Shown here piece after piece: positions 9,497 through 16,734 of a stretch of 64,000 nucleotides of DNA. The stretch is from an uncultured Neomegalonema sp. GTDB lineage: Bacteria; Pseudomonadota; Alphaproteobacteria; Rhodobacterales; Rhodobacteraceae. The notes below the pieces were generated by a model. That model saw only the letters and a list, made by a program, of their open reading frames with translations. It was not told the DNA's origin and searched no databases. The translations under genes were made by a program, and so were the position numbers. Position 1 is the stretch's first letter; every line of letters starts with the position of its first letter. Location of the stretch: the NCBI GenBank assembly GCA_937911325.1, contig CALDSD010000091.1, positions 62,001 to 126,000 on the forward strand. The letters run 5' to 3'.

Positions 9497-9655
9497 ATGG
9501 ACAGCTTTCATGTGTCGGAGCGCGATCTCAGGGACCTTATCGACACCCTCGCGAAACAGGCGCTGCTCCTCGAAGAAGAAGGATCCCTGAGCATGGCTGC
9601 CGGTTTGTGGCGGCGCGCCAATGTCCTCAAGGCGCTTGCGGACGACGCCGCATAG
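9497..9655 (+). CDS. Possible 52-residue helical protein
   Basis: A short frame starting with ATG at 9497, preceded by GAGG six bases upstream. The product (MDSFHVSERDLRDLIDTLAK and on) looks wholly alpha-helical and amphipathic, with an acidic middle (LLLEEEG) and a WRRANVLKAL segment. I do not recognise the family. Length and composition resemble small regulatory or adaptor proteins, but no function can be assigned. The clear ribosome site and protein-like composition favour a real gene over chance. Confidence 0.45.
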   Translation: MDSFHVSERDLRDLIDTLAKQALLLEEEGSLSMAAGLWRRANVLKALADDAA

Positions 9656-9994
9656 GGGCCTGCGACGCCGGCGCTCACTTCGTTGAAAGCGCGCGTTCAG
9701 AGTTTGACGCGACGCGGCCGACTTGACGACGAGGCGGTCAGGACCGTGCGTCGGAACCTGACCCGTCGGTTGACCCGGCGATTGCCTCCTCGGCCAGGGG
9801 ATCGAGACAGCACGTCAGGAACGACGGCGCAATGGCCGCTCCCGGGTCAAAGCCGACACGATCGGGCCGACCTCCAACTCGTAACAACGACATCATCCGG
9901 GGCAGGTCGTTGTCGCGAACGCATTGACGCCCATGCGTTTCTTTAGAAGACTGATTTCATAAAAAAGGCGCCATAGGCGTATAGGGAGGTCAAC
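9656..9994. other. Intergenic region before the RHH gene
   Basis: 339 bases with no supported gene. The last 45 bases are AT-richer (TGATTTCATAAAAAAGG) and end in GGGAGGT before the GTG start of the ribbon-helix-helix gene, so they probably carry its promoter and ribosome site. Confidence 0.4.
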
Positions 9995-10291
9995 GTGTGT
10001 GAGATCTTCGCGGGACAAGATCCCGCACGCTTCGAATGCGTGACGCGTTCGGTTCGCTTGTCGGGGCACGCGACAAGCATTCGGCTTGAAGCCGCGTTCT
10101 GGAACATCATTGACGAGATTGCGAGCAGTCAGGGTCTGACGACGCCGAAATTCTTGTCGACCCTTTACGACGAGGTGGCGCAGCGGCAAGGAGAGGTTCC
10201 CAACTTCACGTCTCTGTTGCGAACCACCTGTCTCTTGCACCTGTCCGGCGGGCGACCGAGCGCTGCGGAGGTAACGGCGCTGCGCGCGTAA
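9995..10291 (+). CDS. Ribbon-helix-helix domain protein (RHH_4 type)
   Basis: 98-residue protein whose core (TRSVRLSGHATSIRLEAAFW onward, then STLYDEVAQR) matches the alphaproteobacterial RHH_4 domain family. A beta strand (SVRLSGHATSIRL) precedes two helices, the ribbon-helix-helix arrangement used for DNA binding by dimers. The start is GTG at 9995 with AGGGAGGT ahead of it. No toxin partner is adjacent, so a toxin-antitoxin role is not supported. It may be a stand-alone regulator. Confidence 0.72.
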   Translation: MCEIFAGQDPARFECVTRSVRLSGHATSIRLEAAFWNIIDEIASSQGLTTPKFLSTLYDEVAQRQGEVPNFTSLLRTTCLLHLSGGRPSAAEVTALRA

Positions 10292-10390
10292 ACCAAGCCG
10301 CGTAAAGCTTATATCCCGCAGACGTAGTAATCGGTTACCACCACGCTGCGCGAAATCAGTCCTACCCTTGAGAAAAAAAGGGAGGACGAA

Positions 10391-10786
10391 ATGGCGAAAG
10401 CCATCCATTCGATGATCCGGGTGCTCGATCTGGATCGATCTATCGATTTCTACAAGACCGCTTTTGGGCTGGATGTCGCCGACAAGCTCGACTTCGAGAA
10501 TTTCGCGCTCGTTTATCTGCGCAATCCGGAAGCCGACTTTGAGGTCGAACTCACACTCAACAAGGGACGCACAGACCCTTACGATCTCGGCGATGGGTAT
10601 GGGCACCTGGCTGTCTGTGTCGACGACGTCGCCTCCGAGCATGAGCGTCTGACCAGCGCCGGTCTGCAGCCGCGCAAGATCGTCGACTTCGCACCCGGCG
10701 GCGAGGTGATCGCGCGCTTCTTCTTCATCCAGGACCCGGACGGCTACGAGATCGAAGTGCTCCAGCGCCACGGCCGGAATCAATAG
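10391..10786 (+). CDS. Glyoxalase/VOC-family protein (GloA-like)
   Basis: 131-residue vicinal-oxygen-chelate protein. It has two beta-alpha-beta-beta-beta modules: the first begins MIRVLDLDRSIDFYKTAFGL, the second begins GHLAVCVDDVASEHERL and ends FFIQDPDGYEIEVLQ. Metal ligands expected for lactoylglutathione lyase are seen as His7 and the Glu in EIEVLQ, plus the His of GHLAV. It resembles GloA but is slightly short, and its true substrate may differ. It opens an operon with a muconolactone-isomerase-like protein and a GMC dehydrogenase. GGGAGG precedes the ATG. Confidence 0.78.
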   Translation: MAKAIHSMIRVLDLDRSIDFYKTAFGLDVADKLDFENFALVYLRNPEADFEVELTLNKGRTDPYDLGDGYGHLAVCVDDVASEHERLTSAGLQPRKIVDFAPGGEVIARFFFIQDPDGYEIEVLQRHGRNQ

Positions 10787-10795
10787 GAGGCCGCA

Positions 10796-11107
10796 ATGCT
10801 GTTTCACCTCGAGTTCACGGTCTCTTACGGGGCGCAGATGTCTCAACAGGATCTGTTCCGAATTTGGGCCGAAGAAGCGGGCGCCGCGCTTGGCGCGAAA
10901 GACGCCGGCGTCGTCGTCGATCTCTGGAAAGCCGCAGGCATGCGCAAGGTCTTCGCGATCGTGAAGGTCGATAGCGCAGACATGCTCGACCAGATCAGCT
11001 TCGACCTGCCGATCATGAAGCAAATGGGCCAACACGTAGACATCAAGGCGACAGCGATCCGTCGCTACGAGGATTTCGCAGATGATGTGAAGTCTCGCCT
11101 CGAGTGA
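10796..11107 (+). CDS. Muconolactone isomerase-like protein
   Basis: 103-residue protein of the muconolactone delta-isomerase fold (ferredoxin-like, CatC family). It begins MLFHLEFTVSYGAQMSQQDL and has the FDLPIMKQMG segment near residue 67 that corresponds to the conserved loop of the family. True CatC acts in the beta-ketoadipate pathway, but none of the other cat genes are here. It lies nine bases after the VOC gene with AGGAGG before the ATG, inside an operon for a sugar- or alcohol-type dehydrogenase. A lactone isomerase acting on the dehydrogenase product is a reasonable but unproven guess. Confidence 0.68.
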   Translation: MLFHLEFTVSYGAQMSQQDLFRIWAEEAGAALGAKDAGVVVDLWKAAGMRKVFAIVKVDSADMLDQISFDLPIMKQMGQHVDIKATAIRRYEDFADDVKSRLE

Positions 11108-11162
11108 TAGGCGACCGGCCGACTTGGAAAACCAGGCGGCCTTAAATCCATGGGAGGAACGA

Positions 11163-11687
11163 ATGACCGAAGTGCTTTCTCGTCAAAAGATGACACGACG
11201 CGAGTTGCTCGCGCGCAGTGTCGCCGCCGGCGCGACCTTTGTGGTCGGATCCGGTTTTGTCGGCGCGCAAAACGCGGCATGGGCGATGGAGGTCAAGCAT
11301 CTCCAACCCGGAACGATGGCCACACTCATCCAAATGGCTCGCGACATCTACCCGCATGATCACGTCGCTGACGAGTTCTACGCCGCAGCCGTCAAGGGCT
11401 ACGACGCCGAGGACAAGGCCGAGATGGTCGAGAGCGGGATCGCCGGTTTGAACGCTGCGGCTCAAGGCGCTGGATTTGGCGACTACCTCAACGCCGGGTG
11501 GGAACGCGACCGCGTCGACATTCTGCGCGGCATGGAGAAGAGCGCCTTCTTTCAGACCGTTCGCGGCGGCCTTGTGACGGGCCTCTATAACCAGAAAGCC
11601 GTCTGGCCGCTCTTTGGCTACGAGGGCGAGAGCTACTCGAAAGGCGGTTACATCGACCGCGGTTTCGACGACGTCAACTGGATCTGA
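11163..11687 (+). CDS. Gluconate 2-dehydrogenase subunit 3-like, Tat signal
   Basis: 174-residue small subunit of a gluconate/alcohol dehydrogenase complex. The N-terminus has a twin-arginine signal (MTRRELLARSVAAGATFVVG), so the complex should be exported folded across the inner membrane. The rest matches the subunit 3 family, in which this protein escorts and stabilises the flavoprotein subunit. The ATG at 11163 is preferred over the upstream in-frame ATG at 11124 because GGGAGG lies just before it. The flavoprotein partner follows after 14 bases and has no signal of its own, as expected for Tat hitchhiking. Confidence 0.78.
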   Translation: MTEVLSRQKMTRRELLARSVAAGATFVVGSGFVGAQNAAWAMEVKHLQPGTMATLIQMARDIYPHDHVADEFYAAAVKGYDAEDKAEMVESGIAGLNAAAQGAGFGDYLNAGWERDRVDILRGMEKSAFFQTVRGGLVTGLYNQKAVWPLFGYEGESYSKGGYIDRGFDDVNWI

Positions 11688-11701
11688 GGGAGGACGAACT
11701 C

Positions 11702-13273
11702 ATGGCTGCACCTTTCGACCTCAATGACGACAGCGTCGTCGTGGTGATTGGAACTGGCGCCGGCGGCGGCGTTCTCGCAAACGAACTGGCGCAAAAGGGC
11801 GTCAGCGTCGTCGCCTTGGAAGCGGGCGGGCGGTATCTGCCGGACGACTATATCAATGACGAGTGGGAGAGCTTTGGCCAGCTAGCATGGCTGGACGCGC
11901 GCACCACCTCGGGCGACTGGCGCGTGGCGCGCGACTTTTCGGGCCTGCCGACCTGGATCGTGAAAGCCGTAGGCGGCGCGACCGTTCACTGGGCAGGCGC
12001 GTCGTTGCGCTTCCAGGACCATGAATGGAAGGCGGCGACGACCTATGGTCCGGTCCAGGGCGCCAGCCTCTTGGACTGGCCCATCGACGCCGCGGAAATG
12101 GACCCCTGGTATACGAAAGCCGAGGACAAGTTGGGCGTCACCCGCACAGGCGGTCGGGAGGGCCTTCCCGGCAATAACAACTTCAAGGTTCTCGAGGCCG
12201 GCGCGAAGGCGCTGGGCTACAAGGACGTCCATACCGGCCGCATGGCGATCAACAGCGCCGAGAACGATGGAAGGGCCGCGTGCCAACAGGTCGGTTTCTG
12301 TTTTCAGGGCTGCAAGTTCGGCGCGAAGTGGTCCTCCGCCTACGCCGACATCCCGCGAGGCGAAGCGACCGGGAACCTCGAGGTTCGGGAGCGCGCGCAT
12401 GTGCTGAAGATCGAACACAACGATGCTGGCCAAGTCACGGGCGTCCTGTACGCCGACGCTGATGGCAACCAGCAGCTTCAGAAGGCGCGTGTCGTGTGCG
12501 TCGCCGGCAACTCGATCGAAAGCCCGCGTTTGCTGCTCAACTCGGCCTCGAACATGTTCCCGGATGGGTTGGCGAACTCGTCAGGTCAGGTCGGGCGCAA
12601 CTACATGCGTCACATGACCGGTTCAGTTTACGCTGTGTTCGACAAGCCAGTGCGCATGTGGCGCGGAACGACAATGGCCGGGATCATCACCGACGAGTCG
12701 CGCCATGACCCGTCCCGCGGCTTCGTCGGCGGATACGAGATGGAGACCCTCTCCATCGGGTTGCCGTTCATGGCCGCGTTCCTCGATCCAGGCGGTTGGG
12801 GTCGCGAGTTCACGACCGCGCTCGACGGTTATGAGAACATGGCCGGCATGTGGCTCGTGGGCGAGGACATGCCGCAGGAGACAAACCGGATCACGCTCAA
12901 TCATGAGGTCAAGGACCAGTATGGTCTCCCGGCGCCAAACGTCCATTTCGATGATCACCCGAATGACATCGCGATGCGCAACCACGCCTACAAACAAGGA
13001 AGTGCGATCTACGATGCGGTCGGGGCGACGCGCGTTTTCCCGACGCCGCCCTATCCGTCGACGCACAACCTGGGCACCAACAGGATGTCTGAAAACCCCC
13101 GTGACGGCGTCGTGAACAAGTGGGGGCAAACCCATGACGTCTCGAACCTGTTCGTATCAGACGGCAGCCAGTTCACGACAGGAGCTGCGGAGAACCCGAC
13201 GCTGACCATCGTGGCGCTCGCCATTCGGCAGGCCGACCACATCGCGGGTCAGATGAACGCCGGCAATCTCTGA
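11702..13273 (+). CDS. GMC-family flavoprotein dehydrogenase, large subunit
   Basis: 523-residue FAD enzyme of the glucose-methanol-choline family, in the gluconate/fructose/sorbitol dehydrogenase branch. The FAD motif VVVIGTGAGGGVLANELAQK is near residues 13-32, the substrate-domain segment GGATVHWAGASLRF near 90, and the catalytic-end segment HNLGTNRMSENP near 455, followed by the NPTLTIVALAIRQAD tail. It would oxidise a sugar, polyol or alcohol in the periplasm after export with subunit 3. The diheme or other cytochrome c subunit usually encoded next to it is absent from the window, so the electron acceptor is unknown. A strong GGGAGG site precedes the ATG and a terminator follows. Confidence 0.85.
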   Translation: MAAPFDLNDDSVVVVIGTGAGGGVLANELAQKGVSVVALEAGGRYLPDDYINDEWESFGQLAWLDARTTSGDWRVARDFSGLPTWIVKAVGGATVHWAGASLRFQDHEWKAATTYGPVQGASLLDWPIDAAEMDPWYTKAEDKLGVTRTGGREGLPGNNNFKVLEAGAKALGYKDVHTGRMAINSAENDGRAACQQVGFCFQGCKFGAKWSSAYADIPRGEATGNLEVRERAHVLKIEHNDAGQVTGVLYADADGNQQLQKARVVCVAGNSIESPRLLLNSASNMFPDGLANSSGQVGRNYMRHMTGSVYAVFDKPVRMWRGTTMAGIITDESRHDPSRGFVGGYEMETLSIGLPFMAAFLDPGGWGREFTTALDGYENMAGMWLVGEDMPQETNRITLNHEVKDQYGLPAPNVHFDDHPNDIAMRNHAYKQGSAIYDAVGATRVFPTPPYPSTHNLGTNRMSENPRDGVVNKWGQTHDVSNLFVSDGSQFTTGAAENPTLTIVALAIRQADHIAGQMNAGNL

Positions 13274-13303
13274 CAGAACGACACGCAGACACGACGAGGA
13301 AAA

Positions 13304-13323
13304 GGGGGGCGAAGCCGCCCCCC
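13304..13323 (+). terminator. Rho-independent-like terminator after the GMC operon
   Basis: Perfect 8-bp stem GGGGGGCG / CGCCCCCC with an AAGC loop, followed by TGTTTCT. It lies 31 bases past the GMC stop and between convergent genes, so it may stop transcription from both sides. Confidence 0.75.
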
Positions 13324-13380
13324 TGTTTCTGCCCCCCTCTTTCTGCCGCGCCTGTTGGTATGCGCGACCATCGCGCACAG

Positions 13381-13854
13381 CTAGTCCGACTGCTCGGCCG
13401 TCTCCTTGGAAACCGCCGCGTCGTAGTGTTCGAGCATCTCGACGCGAAACGTCTCGGGAAAACCCCGTCGCAGAAGCCTTTCAACCGCGTCGCGTTCGAA
13501 GTTCAGGAAGAACGTCGAGCCGTTCGCCAGTTTCGCGTCGGCGAGCTCCGGGCTGATCACCTCCTCGTTTCGCAGCATCCACGTGGCATGCAGATAATTC
13601 AGATTGGTCAGGATCACGTAGTCCAGATGAAAGTCGCCGCTGATGGGCGTGCGGATCTTCGCGAGGGCGGCGACCGTCTTCTCGGATGAAAGAAACGTGT
13701 TGTTGACGTCGTTGAGCATTTTCGTGCTGTCGACGATGAAGCTCATGCGAGACGACTTTCTCGTGTAGTTGTAAGCGACCACCGCAATCGTCGTGGTCGC
13801 AATCGCCGACAAGATCTGCGCGATCCCGATGACCAGATCCATTGTCTCACTCAC
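13381..13854 (-). CDS. Hypothetical protein with one N-terminal membrane helix
   Basis: 157-residue protein I do not recognise. Residues about 6-28 (DLVIGIAQILSAIATTTIAV and on) form one membrane helix, and the rest is a soluble, mostly helical domain with many charged residues (NFERDAVERLLRRGFPETF). The start is GTG with GAGGAGGG upstream. It is convergent with the GMC operon and lies downstream of urtE on the same strand, 170 bases away, but nothing ties it to urea uptake. Confidence 0.65.
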   Translation of the reverse strand: MSETMDLVIGIAQILSAIATTTIAVVAYNYTRKSSRMSFIVDSTKMLNDVNNTFLSSEKTVAALAKIRTPISGDFHLDYVILTNLNYLHATWMLRNEEVISPELADAKLANGSTFFLNFERDAVERLLRRGFPETFRVEMLEHYDAAVSKETAEQSD

Positions 13855-14024
13855 TGCATCCCTCCTCGTCGATCACGTTCGGAGCCCGATCCCTCCGCGT
13901 TTTCGAGGAATGCGCGCCCGTACCTTTGGAATCAAGTCGCCGGCGGCGCATGGGACAACGCTGGCGCCGGCGTTCGCGCCTGAGCAACGGAACCGGCCGG
14001 CCGCGGCGGACATCTCTGAGAAGG

Positions 14025-14720
14025 TCAGACGCTCACCGCCTCTCGGATGGCGTCGCTCTCGGTCGACTTCGTCTCTCCCGCGAGGGTGACCGCCCCCCGC
14101 CGGAGCACGATGAACTTGTCTGCGCGCGCAAGCGCGAAGTCCAGATACTGCTCGACCAGAACAATCGCCATATCGCCCCGGTCGCGCAGCACGTCGATGA
14201 CCCGACCAATCTGTTGGATAATGTTGGGCTGAATGCCTTCGGTCGGTTCGTCGAGAAGCAATACCTTCGGTCGGAGCACCATCGCCCGGGCGATCGCCAG
14301 CTGCTGTTGTTGCCCGCCGGAGAGATCGCCGCCGCGTCTGTTGCGCATCTCGGCGAGCACCGGGAACAGGTCGAAGACTTCGTCCGGGACCCGGCGGTCA
14401 TCTTTGGGCACGCAGGCGAAGCCGGTTTCGAGGTTCTCTTGCACGGTCAGAAGCGGAAAGATCTCGCGGCCCTGCGGAACATAACCGACGCCTGCCCGAG
14501 CCGCCTCGTACGCGCTGGCGCCGACCAGCGCCGTCCCATCCAGCGTAATCTCTCCAGCCTTGGTCGGGTGCGCCCCCGCAAGGGCTTTGAGCAGGCTCGT
14601 TTTGCCAACGCCATTGGCTCCGAGCACCGCAGTCACCTCGCCGGCGGGCGCCGACAGGTCCACGCCGTACAAGGCCTGCGCCCCGCCATAATAGAGATCG
14701 ACGCCGCGCGCGTTCAGCAT
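14025..14720 (-). CDS. urtE: Urea ABC transporter ATP-binding protein UrtE
   Basis: 231-residue ABC ATPase of the LivF class. Walker A is GANGVGKTSLLKA near residue 34, the signature is DLSGGQQQQLAIARA near 134, and Walker B is VLLLDEPTEG near 154. It is the last gene of a urtABCDE set read from 20090 down to 14025, three bases after urtD. With UrtD it powers high-affinity uptake of urea or short amides from the periplasm. No urease genes are in the window. Confidence 0.92.
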   Translation of the reverse strand: MLNARGVDLYYGGAQALYGVDLSAPAGEVTAVLGANGVGKTSLLKALAGAHPTKAGEITLDGTALVGASAYEAARAGVGYVPQGREIFPLLTVQENLETGFACVPKDDRRVPDEVFDLFPVLAEMRNRRGGDLSGGQQQQLAIARAMVLRPKVLLLDEPTEGIQPNIIQQIGRVIDVLRDRGDMAIVLVEQYLDFALARADKFIVLRRGAVTLAGETKSTESDAIREAVSV

Positions 14721-14723
14721 TTC

Positions 14724-15464
14724 TCACCGCCCAAGATAAACATCGATCACCTCCTGATTTCGCGTGACGTGATCGATGGTCCCCTCGGACAGAACCGCGC
14801 CTTCGTGGAGCACAGTTACGCGGCATTCGAGACGCCGGATGAACTCCATGTCATGCTCGACGACCACGACCGCGCGGGACTCGGCTGCTAGATTGAGCAG
14901 TTCTGTCGTGTGTTCGCGCTCCTGTGGCGTCATTCCAGCGGCGGGCTCGTCGACGAGAAGCAACTGAGGGTCCTGCGCGAGCAGCATTCCGATCTCGAGC
15001 CATTGCTTTTGGCCATGGGAGAGCGCCCCAGCTGAGCGGTCGAGCGCCTCGGCCAAGCCGATTTCACGGCTGATCTCGATGATCCGGTCCTCATCCTCGT
15101 CCGTTCCGGTAAAGCGCAACACTGCGAGGGGTGATCGATCCTTCTTGAGGGCAAGCCGAAGGTTGTCACGAACGGTCTGTGCGCCAAAAACGGTCGGGCG
15201 CTGGAACTTGCGGCCGATCCCGATCTGCGCGATCTGGCTTTCGGACATCTTCAGAAGCGAAACGCCGCCCTCCCCCCATAGAACATCGCCGCTGTCCGGA
15301 CGCGTTTTGCCGGTGATGATGTCCATCATCGTGGTCTTCCCAGCGCCGTTCGGGCCGATGATCGCGCGGAGCTCGGGCGTGCCCACGACGAATGAAAGCC
15401 CGTTGATCGCCTTGAAGCCGTCGAAGCTGACCGAAACGTCGTTCACATGAAGGAGTGAGCTCAT
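14724..15464 (-). CDS. urtD: Urea ABC transporter ATP-binding protein UrtD
   Basis: 246-residue ABC ATPase of the LivG class. Walker A is GPNGAGKTTMMDIITG near residue 37, the signature region is ALSHGQKQWLEIGMLLAQ near 148, and Walker B LLLVDEPAAGMTPQE follows. SHGQKQWLEIGM is characteristic of UrtD rather than a generic branched-chain amino acid ATPase. It lies between urtC and urtE with spacings of three bases on both sides. Confidence 0.93.
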   Translation of the reverse strand: MSSLLHVNDVSVSFDGFKAINGLSFVVGTPELRAIIGPNGAGKTTMMDIITGKTRPDSGDVLWGEGGVSLLKMSESQIAQIGIGRKFQRPTVFGAQTVRDNLRLALKKDRSPLAVLRFTGTDEDEDRIIEISREIGLAEALDRSAGALSHGQKQWLEIGMLLAQDPQLLLVDEPAAGMTPQEREHTTELLNLAAESRAVVVVEHDMEFIRRLECRVTVLHEGAVLSEGTIDHVTRNQEVIDVYLGR

Positions 15465-15467
15465 GGA

Positions 15468-16730
15468 TCAGTTCTCGCTCGGCTGGGGTCGCGGGGAAGC
15501 AAGCTCCGCCGCCGATGTCTCGGGGCGGCGTTGCGCCAGCCTTTTTGTGTCAACGAACAGGTCGACCAACCCCCCGAGGCCTTTCGGGGCGAACAACGTG
15601 ACGCAGACAAACCCGATACCCAGCAGAACTTGCCACCAGTCGACCCATTGGACCGTGTAAAATCCCAGCGGTATGTCTGGCGCCCGGCCCCCAGTGAACC
15701 AGGTCGAAAGCAGCGAGACGACCGCCGCCCCGATCACGGCGCCGTAGAGCCGGCCACGTCCGCCAATCGCGACCCAGACCGCCAGATAGATCGAGGCGAT
15801 CGGCGCTAGCTCGGCCGGGTTGATGATGCCCGCCTGCGGATAGTAGAGCGCGCCGGCGATCCCGGCGATCACCGCTGTGAGCGTGAAGACAAAGAGCTTA
15901 AATCCTTCAACCGGATAGCCGAGGAAGCGCACGCGCGCCTCATCGTCCCGGATGGCCTGGACGACGGACCCGAACTTGCCCGAGACAAGCCAGGCGGCGA
16001 ACAGGTACGTCAGCGCAAGGGCGAGCGCCGAGGCCCATAGGAACCAGATCGAAACGATCGATTGAGGGGTCTCGTCGAGCCCCGGCAGATTTTGCAGGCC
16101 CGACAGTCCGTTGTTGCCCCGCAGGCCGCTGTCGTTCTGGAAAAGATAAAGCGACAGCGCCAGCGTCATCGCCTGGGTCAAGATCGAGAGATAGACCCCC
16201 GTCACACGCGACCTGAAAGCAAGCCAACCAAACACCAAGGCCAACAATCCCGGCACGAGAACCACGAGCGCGAGCTGGATCGCAAGACTGTCGGCGAACG
16301 CCCAGATCCATGGGAAGTCAGACGATCCGACGACGCCGAAGATCTGAACTCCGATCGCGTCGATGATCTCCTGTTCCGTCGGCGGCAATGGCGCGTTCGC
16401 CAGAGACTCGATGACGATCGTCTCGGTCCGGGCGTACATCAGCCACATGCCGATCATGTAGCCGCCAAGACCGAAGAAGGCGAAATGGCCGAGGCTGAGG
16501 ATCCCGCAATACCCCCAGACGAGATCCATCGCGATGGCGATCATGCACAAGCACAAGGTCTTGCCGAGCGTCTTGACCAGACTGGTCGAGAGCAGCCCGA
16601 CGCCAAAGCCCTCCGACAGAACTGTCGCAACAACCGTGAAGACGCCGAGTGCTGCGATGAAGATCATCACCGAGGGGTTGTCGATCAGGAATGAGCGACG
16701 GCGTGGGCGGGCGGTATCGAGCGCTGTCAT
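15468..16730 (-). CDS. urtC: Urea ABC transporter permease UrtC
   Basis: 420-residue inner-membrane permease of the LivM type with about ten hydrophobic segments. The MDLVWGYCGILSLGHFAFFG segment near residue 65 and the YFLFQ-like SLYLFQNDSGLRGNNGLSGL loop near 205 are typical of UrtC. It pairs with UrtB to form the channel. It starts four bases after urtB ends. Confidence 0.93.
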   Translation of the reverse strand: MTALDTARPRRRSFLIDNPSVMIFIAALGVFTVVATVLSEGFGVGLLSTSLVKTLGKTLCLCMIAIAMDLVWGYCGILSLGHFAFFGLGGYMIGMWLMYARTETIVIESLANAPLPPTEQEIIDAIGVQIFGVVGSSDFPWIWAFADSLAIQLALVVLVPGLLALVFGWLAFRSRVTGVYLSILTQAMTLALSLYLFQNDSGLRGNNGLSGLQNLPGLDETPQSIVSIWFLWASALALALTYLFAAWLVSGKFGSVVQAIRDDEARVRFLGYPVEGFKLFVFTLTAVIAGIAGALYYPQAGIINPAELAPIASIYLAVWVAIGGRGRLYGAVIGAAVVSLLSTWFTGGRAPDIPLGFYTVQWVDWWQVLLGIGFVCVTLFAPKGLGGLVDLFVDTKRLAQRRPETSAAELASPRPQPSEN

Positions 16731-16734
16731 CGGA

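Noticed and set aside
9995-10291. Toxin-antitoxin module for the ribbon-helix-helix protein.
   Set aside because: No toxin-like gene overlaps or adjoins it.
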